Shown piece by piece: positions 1 through 7,555 of a stretch of DNA of 64,000 bases; position 1 is the first letter of the stretch; the number at the start of each line of letters is the position of its first letter. This DNA comes from Deltaproteobacteria bacterium. Lineage in GTDB: Bacteria; CG2-30-53-67. The DNA is taken from the NCBI GenBank assembly GCA_013151235.1, contig JAADIO010000019.1:7926-71925 (forward strand). Reading direction: 5' to 3'. The notes under the pieces were generated by a model. It had not been told where the DNA came from. It searched no databases and saw only the letters and a program-made list of their open reading frames with translations. Made by a program: the position numbers and the translations under genes.

Positions 1-56
1 CAGGCGAAGAGAATGCAGGGCATCAGGAGAAGGACAGAGAGGATCTTTTTCATCAT
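1..56 (-). CDS. Partial secreted or membrane protein, N-terminus only
   Basis: Only the first 18 codons lie in the window; the rest is beyond position 1. They read MMKKILSVLLLMPCILFA, a lysine-led hydrophobic stretch typical of a signal peptide. A good ribosome binding site (AAAGGAGC) sits just upstream on the minus strand. Either of two adjacent ATG codons (position 56 or 53) may be the start. Nothing can be said about the mature protein. Confidence 0.6.
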   Translation of the reverse strand, partial: MMKKILSVLLLMPCILFA

Positions 57-707
57 CGGCTCCTTTCATAAAAAGAACGGTTGAGAAGAGAAAGGGGCGC
101 CCCATCCCGAAGGCCAGGAATGCGGATCCCTTCTGACCGGAGGAGAAGGCACAATACATGCCAATCAATCCGATAACGGGATAAGGCCGGGAAACCTTCA
201 GAAACAAAAGGAAAATCCGGGAGGGGTACAGACGATAGGGTGGGACGGAAGATCAGAACAGAATCAAGAATCTGACAACCGTCAGGTTTCCGACGAAGGG
301 CCGGGAAACAGGCAAGATGAAGAGCTCCTCTCCTGAAGAGTGCCGGGATGCTTGTTCCCATGGCGGTGTTGCTTTGCCCTGAATGATTCCTGTGAAGGGC
401 TGAATTAGGGTTCTCTATGTGTGTCCGGCACACCTCCCCCCATCCTTTGCCCCACGATACTATAAGGATCCTTTACTGCCAACGTTAAAAAGCTGTCCCG
501 GGACTGTCTGTACAGGAGAAATAAAGATTGCTTCCGCCGGGGAAATTGAATAATCTGGAAGATAAAGTCAAAACCGAAAAGCATCAACCGTGGGGCAACA
601 CAGGGTGCCACGGGGAAAAGGCAAGACAGGGATCAAGTCAAAACCGGAAAGCGGCCTCTCGCCAGTACGCGAAGAAGACAAAAGAGTTTGACCACAGGAG
701 ACTATTG
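57..707. repeat. Gene-free stretch with dispersed repeat copies
   Basis: I see no convincing gene in these 650 bases. The right part (about 565-700) holds degenerate copies of repeats found elsewhere in the window: a CCACGGGG-type block near 586-620, a direct repeat of GTCAAAACCG (near 567 and 637), and a CTCGCCAGTACGCGAAG block near 657. Open frames here are made of this repeat and are not counted as genes. Confidence 0.6.
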
Positions 708-2369
708 ATGTCCGGTACGGAAAAAAAGGCCCTTGCCGCCGTTCTGATTTTTGGGGCGGTCTTCGCTGTCTATGCCCCGGCGCTTTCAAACGGCTTTCTC
801 GCGATCTGGGACGACCCGGCCTATATCACGGCCAACCCGGATATCGCGGGGATAACCCTTGCTCACCTGAAGGCGGTCTTTTCGCACATCTATGTGGAAA
901 ATTATGCTCCGATTCATCTTCTGTCCTACATGATGGACTACGCCCTATACGGTCTTTCCGCCGCCGGATTTCACCTGACGAACAACTTGGTCCACGGCTT
1001 CAACGGGGCGCTGGTCTTCCTGCTGATCTACAGGGTTTCGAAGGATCTCTCACTCTCCATACTCTCTGCTCTCCTTTTTGCCCTCCATCCGGTGCAGGTC
1101 GAATCGGTGGTCTGGCTGAGCGAGCGGAAGACAATCCTGGCCGCCGCCTTCGGGCTTGGTTCCTTCCTGGTCTTTCTCCGGTTCCTTGACCGGCGGGGGC
1201 GCGGCCTCTATGTTTCCGCTCTCCTTCTTTTTGCAGCGGCGCTTTTGAGTAAGGCCTCTGTGGTAATCCTTCCCCTTTTGTTTCTGGTCTATTTGCTCTT
1301 GTTCCCTCATGAGAAGCGTCACCTGTGGTTCCCGGTGATCCCTTTTTTTCTCCTTGCGGCGGCGGGGGCGGTGCTGACGGTTATGACCCAGCGCCGTGTT
1401 ATTGTCCCCTATTATGGCGGTTCCCCCTATGCCACGGCCCTGACGATGCTTCCGGTTTTGGCCGAGTACCTCAGGATCTTCCTCTTTCCCTTCAATCTCT
1501 CTCCTTCCTATCAGCCGGTGATCTACCGGACTTTCTTCACGCCGCAGGTGTTTCTCTCCCTCCTTTTCCTTCTGATGCTGGTTTTTCTGGTATGGCGTCT
1601 GCGTCGTGACCGGGAGGTGCTGTTCTGGGCCGCCTGGGTCTTCATCCCGCTCCTTCCGGTTTTGCAGATCATCCCCTTTGTGACGATTATGAACGACCGT
1701 TATCTCTATCTCTCTCTCATCGGCATGGCCCCCCTCATGGTGAAGACGATTCGCCGTGCCGCCGGACGGAACGGGGCGGTCATGGTTACGGCGCTGATCC
1801 TTGCCCTGATTCTGCCGCAGACGATCTCCCGTGCCCGACTCTGGCGGCCGGGGCCCGACCTGTGGCTCGATGCGATCCGGCATTACCCGGAAAACGAGAC
1901 CCTGTACCTCCAGCTTGCAACGGTCTATCAGAAGGGTGGCAGGATCCGCGCGGCCGAGACCGCCTTCCGGAAGGCGGCAGCGATCGATTCGGGGGACCTG
2001 ACTCTTCACAAGAAGTACGGGGCGCTTTTGATGCAGGCCGGTCGGGATGAGGATGCGAAAAGGGAACTGCAGCGTGTCTATGACGCCGGCAGGCGGGATG
2101 TGGAACTTCTCTCCAATCTTGCCTATGCCTGCCTTGACACGGGTGACCCCGTTTCGGCGCTTCAGCACTTCCGGGAGGCGCTGTCCATGAATGACCGGGA
2201 TGCCAATTCAATCTACGGCATGGCGATGGTGCATGAGCGTATGGGGAAGTGGGACCGGGCGGCCGACTTCTGGCGTCGGTTTCTCGAAGTTACCCCTCCG
2301 AACAACGCCTGGCGGGGAAAGGTTGAGCAGAGCCTGCGACGTGATGAGGCGAAGGCGGGTGGGGAGTGA
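708..2369 (+). CDS. Multi-pass membrane protein with C-terminal TPR domain (GT-C / TMTC-like)
   Basis: This 553-residue protein has about ten hydrophobic segments over residues 10-395 followed by a soluble tail of roughly four TPR units (about 410-545). The first extracytoplasmic loop carries WDDPAYITANPD and a later segment HPVQVESVVWLSERK, both typical of the bacterial relatives of eukaryotic TMTC proteins and of GT-C lipid-linked sugar transferases, which use an acidic residue in that loop. The likely role is transfer of a sugar from a polyprenyl-phosphate carrier to a protein or surface glycan; substrate and product are unknown. ATG 708 is chosen because AGGAG lies 8 bases upstream; the open frame runs further upstream only through repeat DNA. 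It has no co-directional partner nearby. Confidence 0.75.
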   Translation: MSGTEKKALAAVLIFGAVFAVYAPALSNGFLAIWDDPAYITANPDIAGITLAHLKAVFSHIYVENYAPIHLLSYMMDYALYGLSAAGFHLTNNLVHGFNGALVFLLIYRVSKDLSLSILSALLFALHPVQVESVVWLSERKTILAAAFGLGSFLVFLRFLDRRGRGLYVSALLLFAAALLSKASVVILPLLFLVYLLLFPHEKRHLWFPVIPFFLLAAAGAVLTVMTQRRVIVPYYGGSPYATALTMLPVLAEYLRIFLFPFNLSPSYQPVIYRTFFTPQVFLSLLFLLMLVFLVWRLRRDREVLFWAAWVFIPLLPVLQIIPFVTIMNDRYLYLSLIGMAPLMVKTIRRAAGRNGAVMVTALILALILPQTISRARLWRPGPDLWLDAIRHYPENETLYLQLATVYQKGGRIRAAETAFRKAAAIDSGDLTLHKKYGALLMQAGRDEDAKRELQRVYDAGRRDVELLSNLAYACLDTGDPVSALQHFREALSMNDRDANSIYGMAMVHERMGKWDRAADFWRRFLEVTPPNNAWRGKVEQSLRRDEAKAGGE

Positions 2370-2528
2370 AGCATGAAGATAGATACCATATTTGTCGGAA
2401 GGGGCGGGGAAAGGTCCAACAGCTCATTGTCACGGCCATCGTCCGGGAACTTGCGGCATAAATCAGCTTTTACGAGACCATCAATAATGAACCTTCCTGT
2501 TTGCGCAGGAAGAAAAGGACGATATTGT

Positions 2529-2570
2529 CTTGACAAAAATCACAAATAAGTATATACAACGAGTATACGA
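2529..2570 (+). promoter_or_regulatory. Promoter and possible operator of the toxin-antitoxin-like pair
   Basis: TTGACA at 2530-2535 and TATACA at 2553-2558 are separated by 17 bases, a good sigma70 pattern. The -10 region overlaps GTATATAC (2550-2557, self-complementary) and GTATAC recurs at 2563-2568. Such short spaced palindromes are what ribbon-helix-helix antitoxins often bind to repress their own operon. The operator role is inferred. Confidence 0.6.
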
Positions 2571-2594
2571 TAAGTGGCAAAACAGGTGTGAAAG

Positions 2595-2861
2595 ATGATT
2601 CTGTGGGATGATGCGAAAAATCTGAAGCTTCAATTAGAACGGAAAATTTCTTTTGAGGAGATTACCGCAATTATTTTGAGGAAAGAATATGTTGATATCC
2701 TGGAAAACCCATCTTATCCCGAACAGGCAATATTCGTTATCCGGTTTAATGAGTATATATGGGCTGTCCCGTTTCTGGTTGATCAGGAGGGTGATATTAT
2801 CTTAAAAACTGCATATCCGAGTCGGAAACTGCAAAAAAGATATGGAGCAAGCCATGAATAG
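2595..2861 (+). CDS. Small toxin-like protein (BrnT/DUF4258-like)
   Basis: An 88-residue basic protein starting MILWDDAKNLKLQLER. The alternation of an N-terminal helix, a strand carrying IFVIRFNEYIWAVPFLVD, and a C-terminal ILKTAYPSRK resembles the compact RNase fold of BrnT/DUF4258 toxins, where a late strand with Tyr/Arg residues is conserved. It is followed with a short overlap by a gene with a ribbon-helix-helix-like segment, the arrangement of BrnT-BrnA modules. It lies behind its own promoter, and its AT content is clearly higher than in flanking genes, suggesting acquisition by transfer. Activity is inferred from arrangement and length; a plain hypothetical protein cannot be excluded. 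Confidence 0.6.
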   Translation: MILWDDAKNLKLQLERKISFEEITAIILRKEYVDILENPSYPEQAIFVIRFNEYIWAVPFLVDQEGDIILKTAYPSRKLQKRYGASHE

Positions 2862-3168
2862 AAAAAAAGTCAGACTGGATGAATATGAACGGAAGGTTGA
2901 AGACGAGATTTTGCACTATCGGCCTGTTTCTCAGGCGAAAAGAGCAGAAATAGAAAGGTCGCTTGATCAGGCAAATGAGAAAAAGAGCATCAGCCTTCGC
3001 CTCAGGAAGTACGATTTAGAGAAACTGAAAGAAAGAGCAGAGCAAGAAGGTATTCCCTATCAGACACTACTATCTGTGATTATACATAAGTTTGTCACGG
3101 ACCAACTCATAGATAGAAGAAGTCTGATCAAAGGACTGCAACTGTTAAAAAATGGGAATATCGCCTGA
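2857..3168 (+). CDS. CopG/BrnA-like antitoxin
   Basis: A charged 103-residue protein whose middle reads SISLRLRKYDLEKLKER followed by GIPYQTLLSVIIHKFVTDQL, the strand-helix-helix pattern of ribbon-helix-helix DNA-binding proteins of the CopG type. It probably neutralises the upstream toxin-like protein and represses the operon through the palindromes at 2550-2568. ATG 2857 overlaps the toxin stop codon; an in-frame ATG at 2842 is also possible. AT-rich like its partner. Confidence 0.65.
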   Translation, partial: NRKKVRLDEYERKVEDEILHYRPVSQAKRAEIERSLDQANEKKSISLRLRKYDLEKLKERAEQEGIPYQTLLSVIIHKFVTDQLIDRRSLIKGLQLLKNGNIA

Positions 3169-3253
3169 CACATTGCTCCAGCGGGTTGCCTGTTCTCGCT
3201 CGTGAAAACCCGCCTTCCGCAAAGTTCGCCAAGCCTGGAAAGAGAAAAAAACA

Positions 3254-4309
3254 TCAGTGCTTGTTGACGACCGCCTTGACCCGGTCGTAGGCCCTCGGGA
3301 CATGACAACCCGGTGCGCAACTTCCGCCCGTGTCGGTAATCTTGAAGTTGATCGGGAGGTTCCACTTTCCGAAGGGGGTGGTCGTCCGGATATGTTTGGG
3401 CCCCTTGCTTCCGTGGGGGTCGTGGCAGAAGGTGCAGCGCCGTCCTTTCTTTTTGTGGACGTGGACGTAGTGAAGATTTTTTGTGCCGTTCCGGAACCCG
3501 GTGACGTCGCCGGCCGCGATCTTTTTCAGGAAAGGTTCTTCGTCATGACACTCGAAGCAGAGGGCATACTTTTTGACCGAGAAGGCTGTGTACCGGTCGG
3601 AGGGATAGACCCTCTTCAGCATCCGGTAGTTGTTGGATCCGTGCGGGTTATGGCAGGCGGCACAGTCCCCGTCGAGGAGGATCGGGCCGTGATGTTGGGG
3701 GTTATCTTGCAGGAATTTTTCCATGTTCAAGACAAATGAGCCCGACTTCGTGGGACGTTCCACGTTATGGCAAGTCAGACAGAGGTCCATGATCGGTTCT
3801 TTCCGGAGTAGATGCTCATGATCGGAGGCGTGAGGGTTGTGACAGTTTGCACAGCTATCCTTCATCTGGATGGCGCCGTGCTTTACTTTTGCATTCTCCA
3901 CATGGTCTTCCATCTCGGAATGGCACATGAAACAGAGATCCGGGAGCGGCTGCAACAGATTCATCTTGTTCTGCGTGCCGTGGGGGTCGTGGCATCCGGT
4001 GCAACCACCCGCTGCGACCGCTCCGTGAACATGCTCCTTCTTTTTGACGGCATCTTCCTTTTCCGTATGGCACCCGAAGCAGAGTTCATTTCCTTCCGCA
4101 ACGGTCGTAAAGGTGTCTCCGTTCAGTTCATGGCAGGCCGTGCACTCTCCATCGAGAAAGGGCGGATGTCCCTTTCCCAACTCTGAGAGCTGTCCCAACT
4201 CTTTGTGACACGTAAAGCAAGCCTTGGCTTCGGCATCTTCCATCCCGGCATGTCGGCTTTCCGCCCGGACCGACCGGGGTAAAAAAAAGAGAAGCAAAAT
4301 GAGGGCCAT
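3254..4309 (-). CDS. Periplasmic multihaem c-type cytochrome (11 haem motifs)
   Basis: This 351-residue secreted protein has a signal peptide (MALILLLFFLPRSVRA) and ten CXXCH haem c motifs (CFTCH, CTACH, CFGCH, CTGCH, CFMCH, CANCH, CLTCH, CAACH, CFECH, CTFCH) plus a C-terminal CX3CH motif (CAPGCH). Several are followed by D/N-PHG or NPHA, the doubled-CXXCH pattern of periplasmic electron carriers in anaerobic respirers. It would shuttle electrons between inner-membrane and outer-membrane partners. ATG 4309 is chosen because it begins directly at the signal peptide; the open frame extends to 4432 but would overlap the response regulator gene upstream, 40 bases away, with which it probably forms an operon. 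Confidence 0.85.
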   Translation of the reverse strand: MALILLLFFLPRSVRAESRHAGMEDAEAKACFTCHKELGQLSELGKGHPPFLDGECTACHELNGDTFTTVAEGNELCFGCHTEKEDAVKKKEHVHGAVAAGGCTGCHDPHGTQNKMNLLQPLPDLCFMCHSEMEDHVENAKVKHGAIQMKDSCANCHNPHASDHEHLLRKEPIMDLCLTCHNVERPTKSGSFVLNMEKFLQDNPQHHGPILLDGDCAACHNPHGSNNYRMLKRVYPSDRYTAFSVKKYALCFECHDEEPFLKKIAAGDVTGFRNGTKNLHYVHVHKKKGRRCTFCHDPHGSKGPKHIRTTTPFGKWNLPINFKITDTGGSCAPGCHVPRAYDRVKAVVNKH

Positions 4310-4349
4310 GAAAAGGCGGGAGTAAACCCCGCGAGGATGAAGAAGGGCC

Positions 4350-4718
4350 TCAGGTATTTTCAGATAAGAGTTCTTGGACGACACTTCGGACCTCATTGAC
4401 CATAAAAGGTTTGTTGATGAAGGATAAGACACCGGCCGATCGGGCTTCTTCCTTGTCTAACACGGAGCCATAAGCCGTCATCATGACGATCTTGGCATCC
4501 GGCTGGATCTCCCGCGCCCGGCGGGCGACTTCAATCCCGTTGAATCCCGGCATCACCAGATCAGTGATGATCAAGTCGAAATGCTCCTGTTCGATCTTTT
4601 CCATGGCCTCCGCTCCATTGGCGGCGGAGACCACCTTGCATTCTTTCTGCCCCATCGATTTCTGGATCGACCAGCGCACCAGTTTTTCGTCGTCGACCAC
4701 CAGAATCTTTCTGTCCAT
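4350..4718 (-). CDS. Single-domain response regulator
   Basis: A 122-residue receiver domain with no output domain. The acid pair is in VVDDEK, the phospho-acceptor aspartate in LIITDLVMPG, the Thr in MMTAYG and the Lys in FINKPF, so all key residues of a working receiver are present. It starts at ATG 4718 after AAAAGG. No kinase gene is adjacent; the next gene in the same direction is the 11-haem cytochrome, hinting at a role in respiratory regulation or in a phosphorelay with an unlinked kinase. Confidence 0.85.
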   Translation of the reverse strand: MDRKILVVDDEKLVRWSIQKSMGQKECKVVSAANGAEAMEKIEQEHFDLIITDLVMPGFNGIEVARRAREIQPDAKIVMMTAYGSVLDKEEARSAGVLSFINKPFMVNEVRSVVQELLSENT

Positions 4719-5317
4719 ATGGATTGGCCTTTTCCCGGATTCAGTATCAGCAGGTGTCGGGTTTTCGAACTCGTTTTGTCATGAAACTCATAATCCTGAA
4801 ATTTTAAATTCTGCAATTTAAGTGCCATTCGAGGGAATGTATTGTGCTCGGACGGGCCGGACCTAAGGATAAGGCGCGTATGTAATAAAAATAATAGATG
4901 ATTTTTATAGGCTATTGCAAGAATAATCTTGAGGACCCGGTAAACTTTTTTCCGGAAATCAGGGAGAAATAATGTGGAGCCGGAGGATGATCCGGATTTT
5001 ATGACCTTCCGGATCGGGTGATATCACGCAGTAGATGTGTGATCTCCCGATTGTCGAGGCATAAAAGTTCAGAGAATTTACCGCAAAGACGCGGAGGGCG
5101 CAGAGAAGGACAAGAGCAGAAGGGGCAAAAGCACACAGGCACAAAGTAAAATCAAAGACGAAAGGCGTCCACTGCAAAGACACCTGTCCGACGGCGGGGG
5201 GGAGGGAGGAAAAATGAAAAGAGTACAGGCAATTCGGGAAACATGGGGCGGTTGAATTCAGTCGAGGGGTGAGGCATGTTTCAGTTCCACGCACACGGCG
5301 TAGGTTCCGTCACTTTC
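4719..5317. repeat. Intergenic stretch with promoter and repeat DNA
   Basis: About 600 bases without a gene. The part next to the response regulator is AT-rich and holds its candidate promoter. From about 5075 to 5215 it carries copies of the CGCAAAGACGC and GGGGCAAAAGCACA repeat families that recur at 5655, 7515, 56560-56660 and 58697. No other structure was recognised. Confidence 0.5.
4891..4920 (-). promoter_or_regulatory. Candidate promoter for response regulator-cytochrome operon
   Basis: On the minus strand TTGCAA (4915-4920) and TATTAT (4891-4896) lie 18 bases apart, about 170 bases ahead of the response regulator start. This is a reasonable sigma70 match in an AT-rich stretch; there is no other evidence. 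Confidence 0.4.
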
Positions 5318-5476
5318 TCACGGGGTTTCTCCGAAACGTTCTTCGATCTTGACTTCAAAACCTTCCCGTTTGCAGGCAGGGCAGAGACCATCTCCCGCCA
5401 GGTAGGACATTTTCAGTGCTTCCGCATCTTCCGGTGTGGTTCGGCGAATGATCGGTTTGTATTTCAAACATTTCAT
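5318..5476 (-). CDS. Small zinc-ribbon-like protein
   Basis: A 52-residue frame reads from ATG 5476, preceded by a strong GGGGGAA ribosome binding site, to TGA at 5318. It has the central motif LCPACKREGF and an early cysteine (MKCLKYKP), so it may bind a metal with CPAC plus one further ligand, or act as half of a zinc ribbon in a dimer. A near-consensus sigma70 promoter lies 55 bases upstream. The combination of promoter, ribosome binding site and compact domain makes it a real gene; its function is unknown. Confidence 0.7.
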   Translation of the reverse strand: MKCLKYKPIIRRTTPEDAEALKMSYLAGDGLCPACKREGFEVKIEERFGETP

Positions 5477-5530
5477 AATTGTTCCCCCCTGAATATCTTC
5501 AGCTTAGATCGTTTCCCGTAAAACGGACTA

Positions 5531-5560
5531 ATTGTACGGATTGCCGGCAAGTCTTGTCAA
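5531..5560 (-). promoter_or_regulatory. Strong sigma70 promoter for the zinc-ribbon gene
   Basis: On the minus strand TTGACA (5555-5560) and TACAAT (5531-5536) are separated by 18 bases. The transcript would begin near 5524 and reach the start codon at 5476 after a short leader. Confidence 0.65.
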
Positions 5561-5654
5561 GAAAAATCAGATCTTGATTTTTTTTGTCGCGGAAGGGTAG
5601 GATACAAAAAACTGGAAATTAGGAATTAGAAATTGGGAACTGCAATTCTAAAAG

Positions 5655-5833
5655 CATCTCTCGCAAAGATCGCCAAGGGCGCAGAGGAGATCCCGGAAGC
5701 GGTCATTGGCTCTGCATTTTCTGTATGGGGCGTTGCAGTTCTTGGTGTTCTTCGCGACTTGGTGAGAGAAAAGGCCGCCCCGGGTAAACGGGAACTGATT
5801 CCGTTCGCCCTGAGCGGGTCGAAGGGTGAACCG
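5655..5833. repeat. Dispersed repeats ahead of the amidotransferase-like gene
   Basis: Contains a CTCGCAAAGATCGCCAAGGG block (near 5658) and, at 5801-5833, a TTCGCCCTGAGC...GAAGGGTGAACCG dyad of the kind found as interspersed palindromic units in many proteobacterial genomes. An upstream GTG start at 5826 for the next gene lies inside this repeat and is therefore not preferred. Confidence 0.5.
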
Positions 5834-5858
5834 TTCTTGGTTCAACACCACGAACGGG

Positions 5859-7190
5859 ATGATTGACAGGTTGGGAGACCGTATATTGCAAGCGGAAAAG
5901 GCCGGGAAAGTGGCACTCCTCTGGGACGAGTCGTTCCTCTGGGGGATCATGGCGACCCGGGCGCTGAGAAAGATCGGGGTTCCCTTCGATATAGTAACGG
6001 CACGGGAGATTGTAGGGGGGAGGCTCGATCGTTATGGTGTTCTCTTCGTTCCCGGCGGATGGGCCGGGGACAAGAGCCGTGCCCTGGGTGCGGAGGGGCG
6101 GGAGAAGGTCGACCGGTTCGTTCGCAGGGGTGGACGTTTCATCGGTTTCTGCGGGGGGGCGGGTCTTGCCCTTGATGTGGAGGAGGGACTCGCCCTGGTG
6201 CCGGTCCGCCGAATGCCGACGGCGGAGCGGATCCCGAATTTCAGCGGGAAGATCCGGGTCCGGCCGTCCGATGCCCAACACCCCCTCTGGCGGAAAATGT
6301 CGGCCCCCTATTCCTTTTATGTCTGGTGGCCGGGACAGTTCCTCCTTGATCCGGAGGGGGAGGACCGGGTCCGGGTCGTGGCGGGATACGGGGAACCGGA
6401 GGACGATTTCTACGTGGCCGATCTAAAGGCGGCTGACCTGGCCGCAGCCTCTGAAAGCTGGGAGAGTTGGGAGACCTTCTACGGCATCCGGATGAACCCG
6501 GCCCGGCTGATGGGGGAGCCGGCCATGCTGGAGGGAGAATACGGCCGGGGGAAGGTCTTTCTCTCTTACCTGCATCTCGATACCCCCGACGATCCGGCGG
6601 GGTTGCAGGCCTTCTGCAACCTGTTGACCCGGTGGGCCGTGCCGGGGAAGGATCTTCCGGGCCCGCAGGATGAAGATCCGCAGGACGTACGCTGGGTCCG
6701 GGTCCATCAGGAGGCGCTTCAACTCTTCGATTTGCTGGAACGGAGCGGGGAGGAGCTCTTTGAAATGGGCCGCCGGAATTATCTCTGGTTCCGGCGTAAA
6801 CCTTACATGCTCCAGTGGCGCCGGGGGGTTCGGGGGATGGAGTACGGTATTGTAATGATGATGGTCCGGGAGCTGCGGCAGCGGTTTTACCGTCTTCGGG
6901 GTTCCGGCAGGATGTTGAAGGTGCCGGATGGTATGGAGGTCGAGACGGAGTTCGACCGGCTCCGTCCGCTCGCTGCGGCCTTTTTCCGGCAGGCGGAGCG
7001 CCTTCTTCTGCTGGAGCGTTTTGCGATCAGCAAAGGGGCGAAGCTCCACCATCTCCGGACGGATGACCCTGGGATCGGCCGGTTACGGGAAGTCCTTTTC
7101 TCCGGGAACAGGCGCTTCGGCGGTCTCTTCAAGGAGTTGATCGATTCTCTTGACGGGTTGCTCCTTGCGGCGATGCGATCGGAGGGATGA
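5859..7190 (+). CDS. Class I glutamine-amidotransferase-like protein (BPL_N type)
   Basis: 443 residues. The first 200 form an amidotransferase-like Rossmann domain: VALLWDES, the LFVPGGW turn, and FCGGAGLAL with the nucleophile-elbow cysteine, as in the N-terminal domain of eukaryotic biotin-protein ligases (BPL_N). The last 200 residues are helical, arginine-rich and not recognised. No catalytic His-Glu pair could be assigned, so enzymatic activity is uncertain. ATG 5859 is preferred over GTG 5826, which falls in repeat DNA. Same direction as the DsrN-type gene 365 bases downstream, separated by repeats, so it may be an independent unit. Confidence 0.65.
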   Translation: MIDRLGDRILQAEKAGKVALLWDESFLWGIMATRALRKIGVPFDIVTAREIVGGRLDRYGVLFVPGGWAGDKSRALGAEGREKVDRFVRRGGRFIGFCGGAGLALDVEEGLALVPVRRMPTAERIPNFSGKIRVRPSDAQHPLWRKMSAPYSFYVWWPGQFLLDPEGEDRVRVVAGYGEPEDDFYVADLKAADLAAASESWESWETFYGIRMNPARLMGEPAMLEGEYGRGKVFLSYLHLDTPDDPAGLQAFCNLLTRWAVPGKDLPGPQDEDPQDVRWVRVHQEALQLFDLLERSGEELFEMGRRNYLWFRRKPYMLQWRRGVRGMEYGIVMMMVRELRQRFYRLRGSGRMLKVPDGMEVETEFDRLRPLAAAFFRQAERLLLLERFAISKGAKLHHLRTDDPGIGRLREVLFSGNRRFGGLFKELIDSLDGLLLAAMRSEG

Positions 7191-7555
7191 AGATGGAAAA
7201 ACAAGATCAGGGGAGTCCCGCTGGAAGCGGGACCGAATGGCGGGGCGTCTTTTCTTTTGGTTCGTTTTCTTTGGACGAGCAAAGAAAATGAACGAAAACA
7301 ATGAGTTAAGTAACTTTGGAAGGATGGAAGGTTATCCTAAGAGCAATTCACGGCTGGGGGTGTGTGGAGAAAAAGCTAAGGCAGAAAAGAAAGAATGCTT
7401 GACAACAATAAACCAGCACACTGAGAACACGGAGAAAAGCAGGGCATGGCAAAGTCAAAAGCAATCAACCACGGGGAACACGGGGGGACACGGGGAAAGG
7501 CAAAACCGTTTTTTCGCCAAGCACGCAAGGACCGCAAAGAAAGGCAACAGTCCAA
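7191..7555. repeat. Repeat-filled intergenic region with hairpins
   Basis: Holds a perfect hairpin GTCCCGC/GCGGGAC (7215-7233), a second dyad TTCGTTTTCTTT (7261-7272) pairing with AAAGAAAATGAA (7281-7292) with one mismatch, a good copy of the CCACGGGGAACACGGGG repeat (7467-7498) and a TTCGCCAAGCACGCAAGG block (from 7513). No gene. The ribosome binding site of the next gene (AAAGG near 7540) lies at the right edge. Confidence 0.6.

Noticed and set aside
1050-2168. 372-codon open frame on the minus strand
   Set aside because: Antisense to the membrane/TPR protein; strongly charged translation without recognisable domain.
3169-3253. Terminator between the convergent antitoxin and cytochrome genes
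   Set aside because: No stem of useful length followed by a T-run could be drawn in this short gap.
5826-5858. GTG 5826 as start of the amidotransferase-like gene
   Set aside because: The extra 11 codons are encoded by an interspersed palindromic repeat; ATG 5859 is more likely.
7467-7498. GGGGAACACGGGG repeats as a CRISPR array
   Set aside because: The units are few, adjacent without spacers, and scattered at unrelated loci. No cas gene is present.
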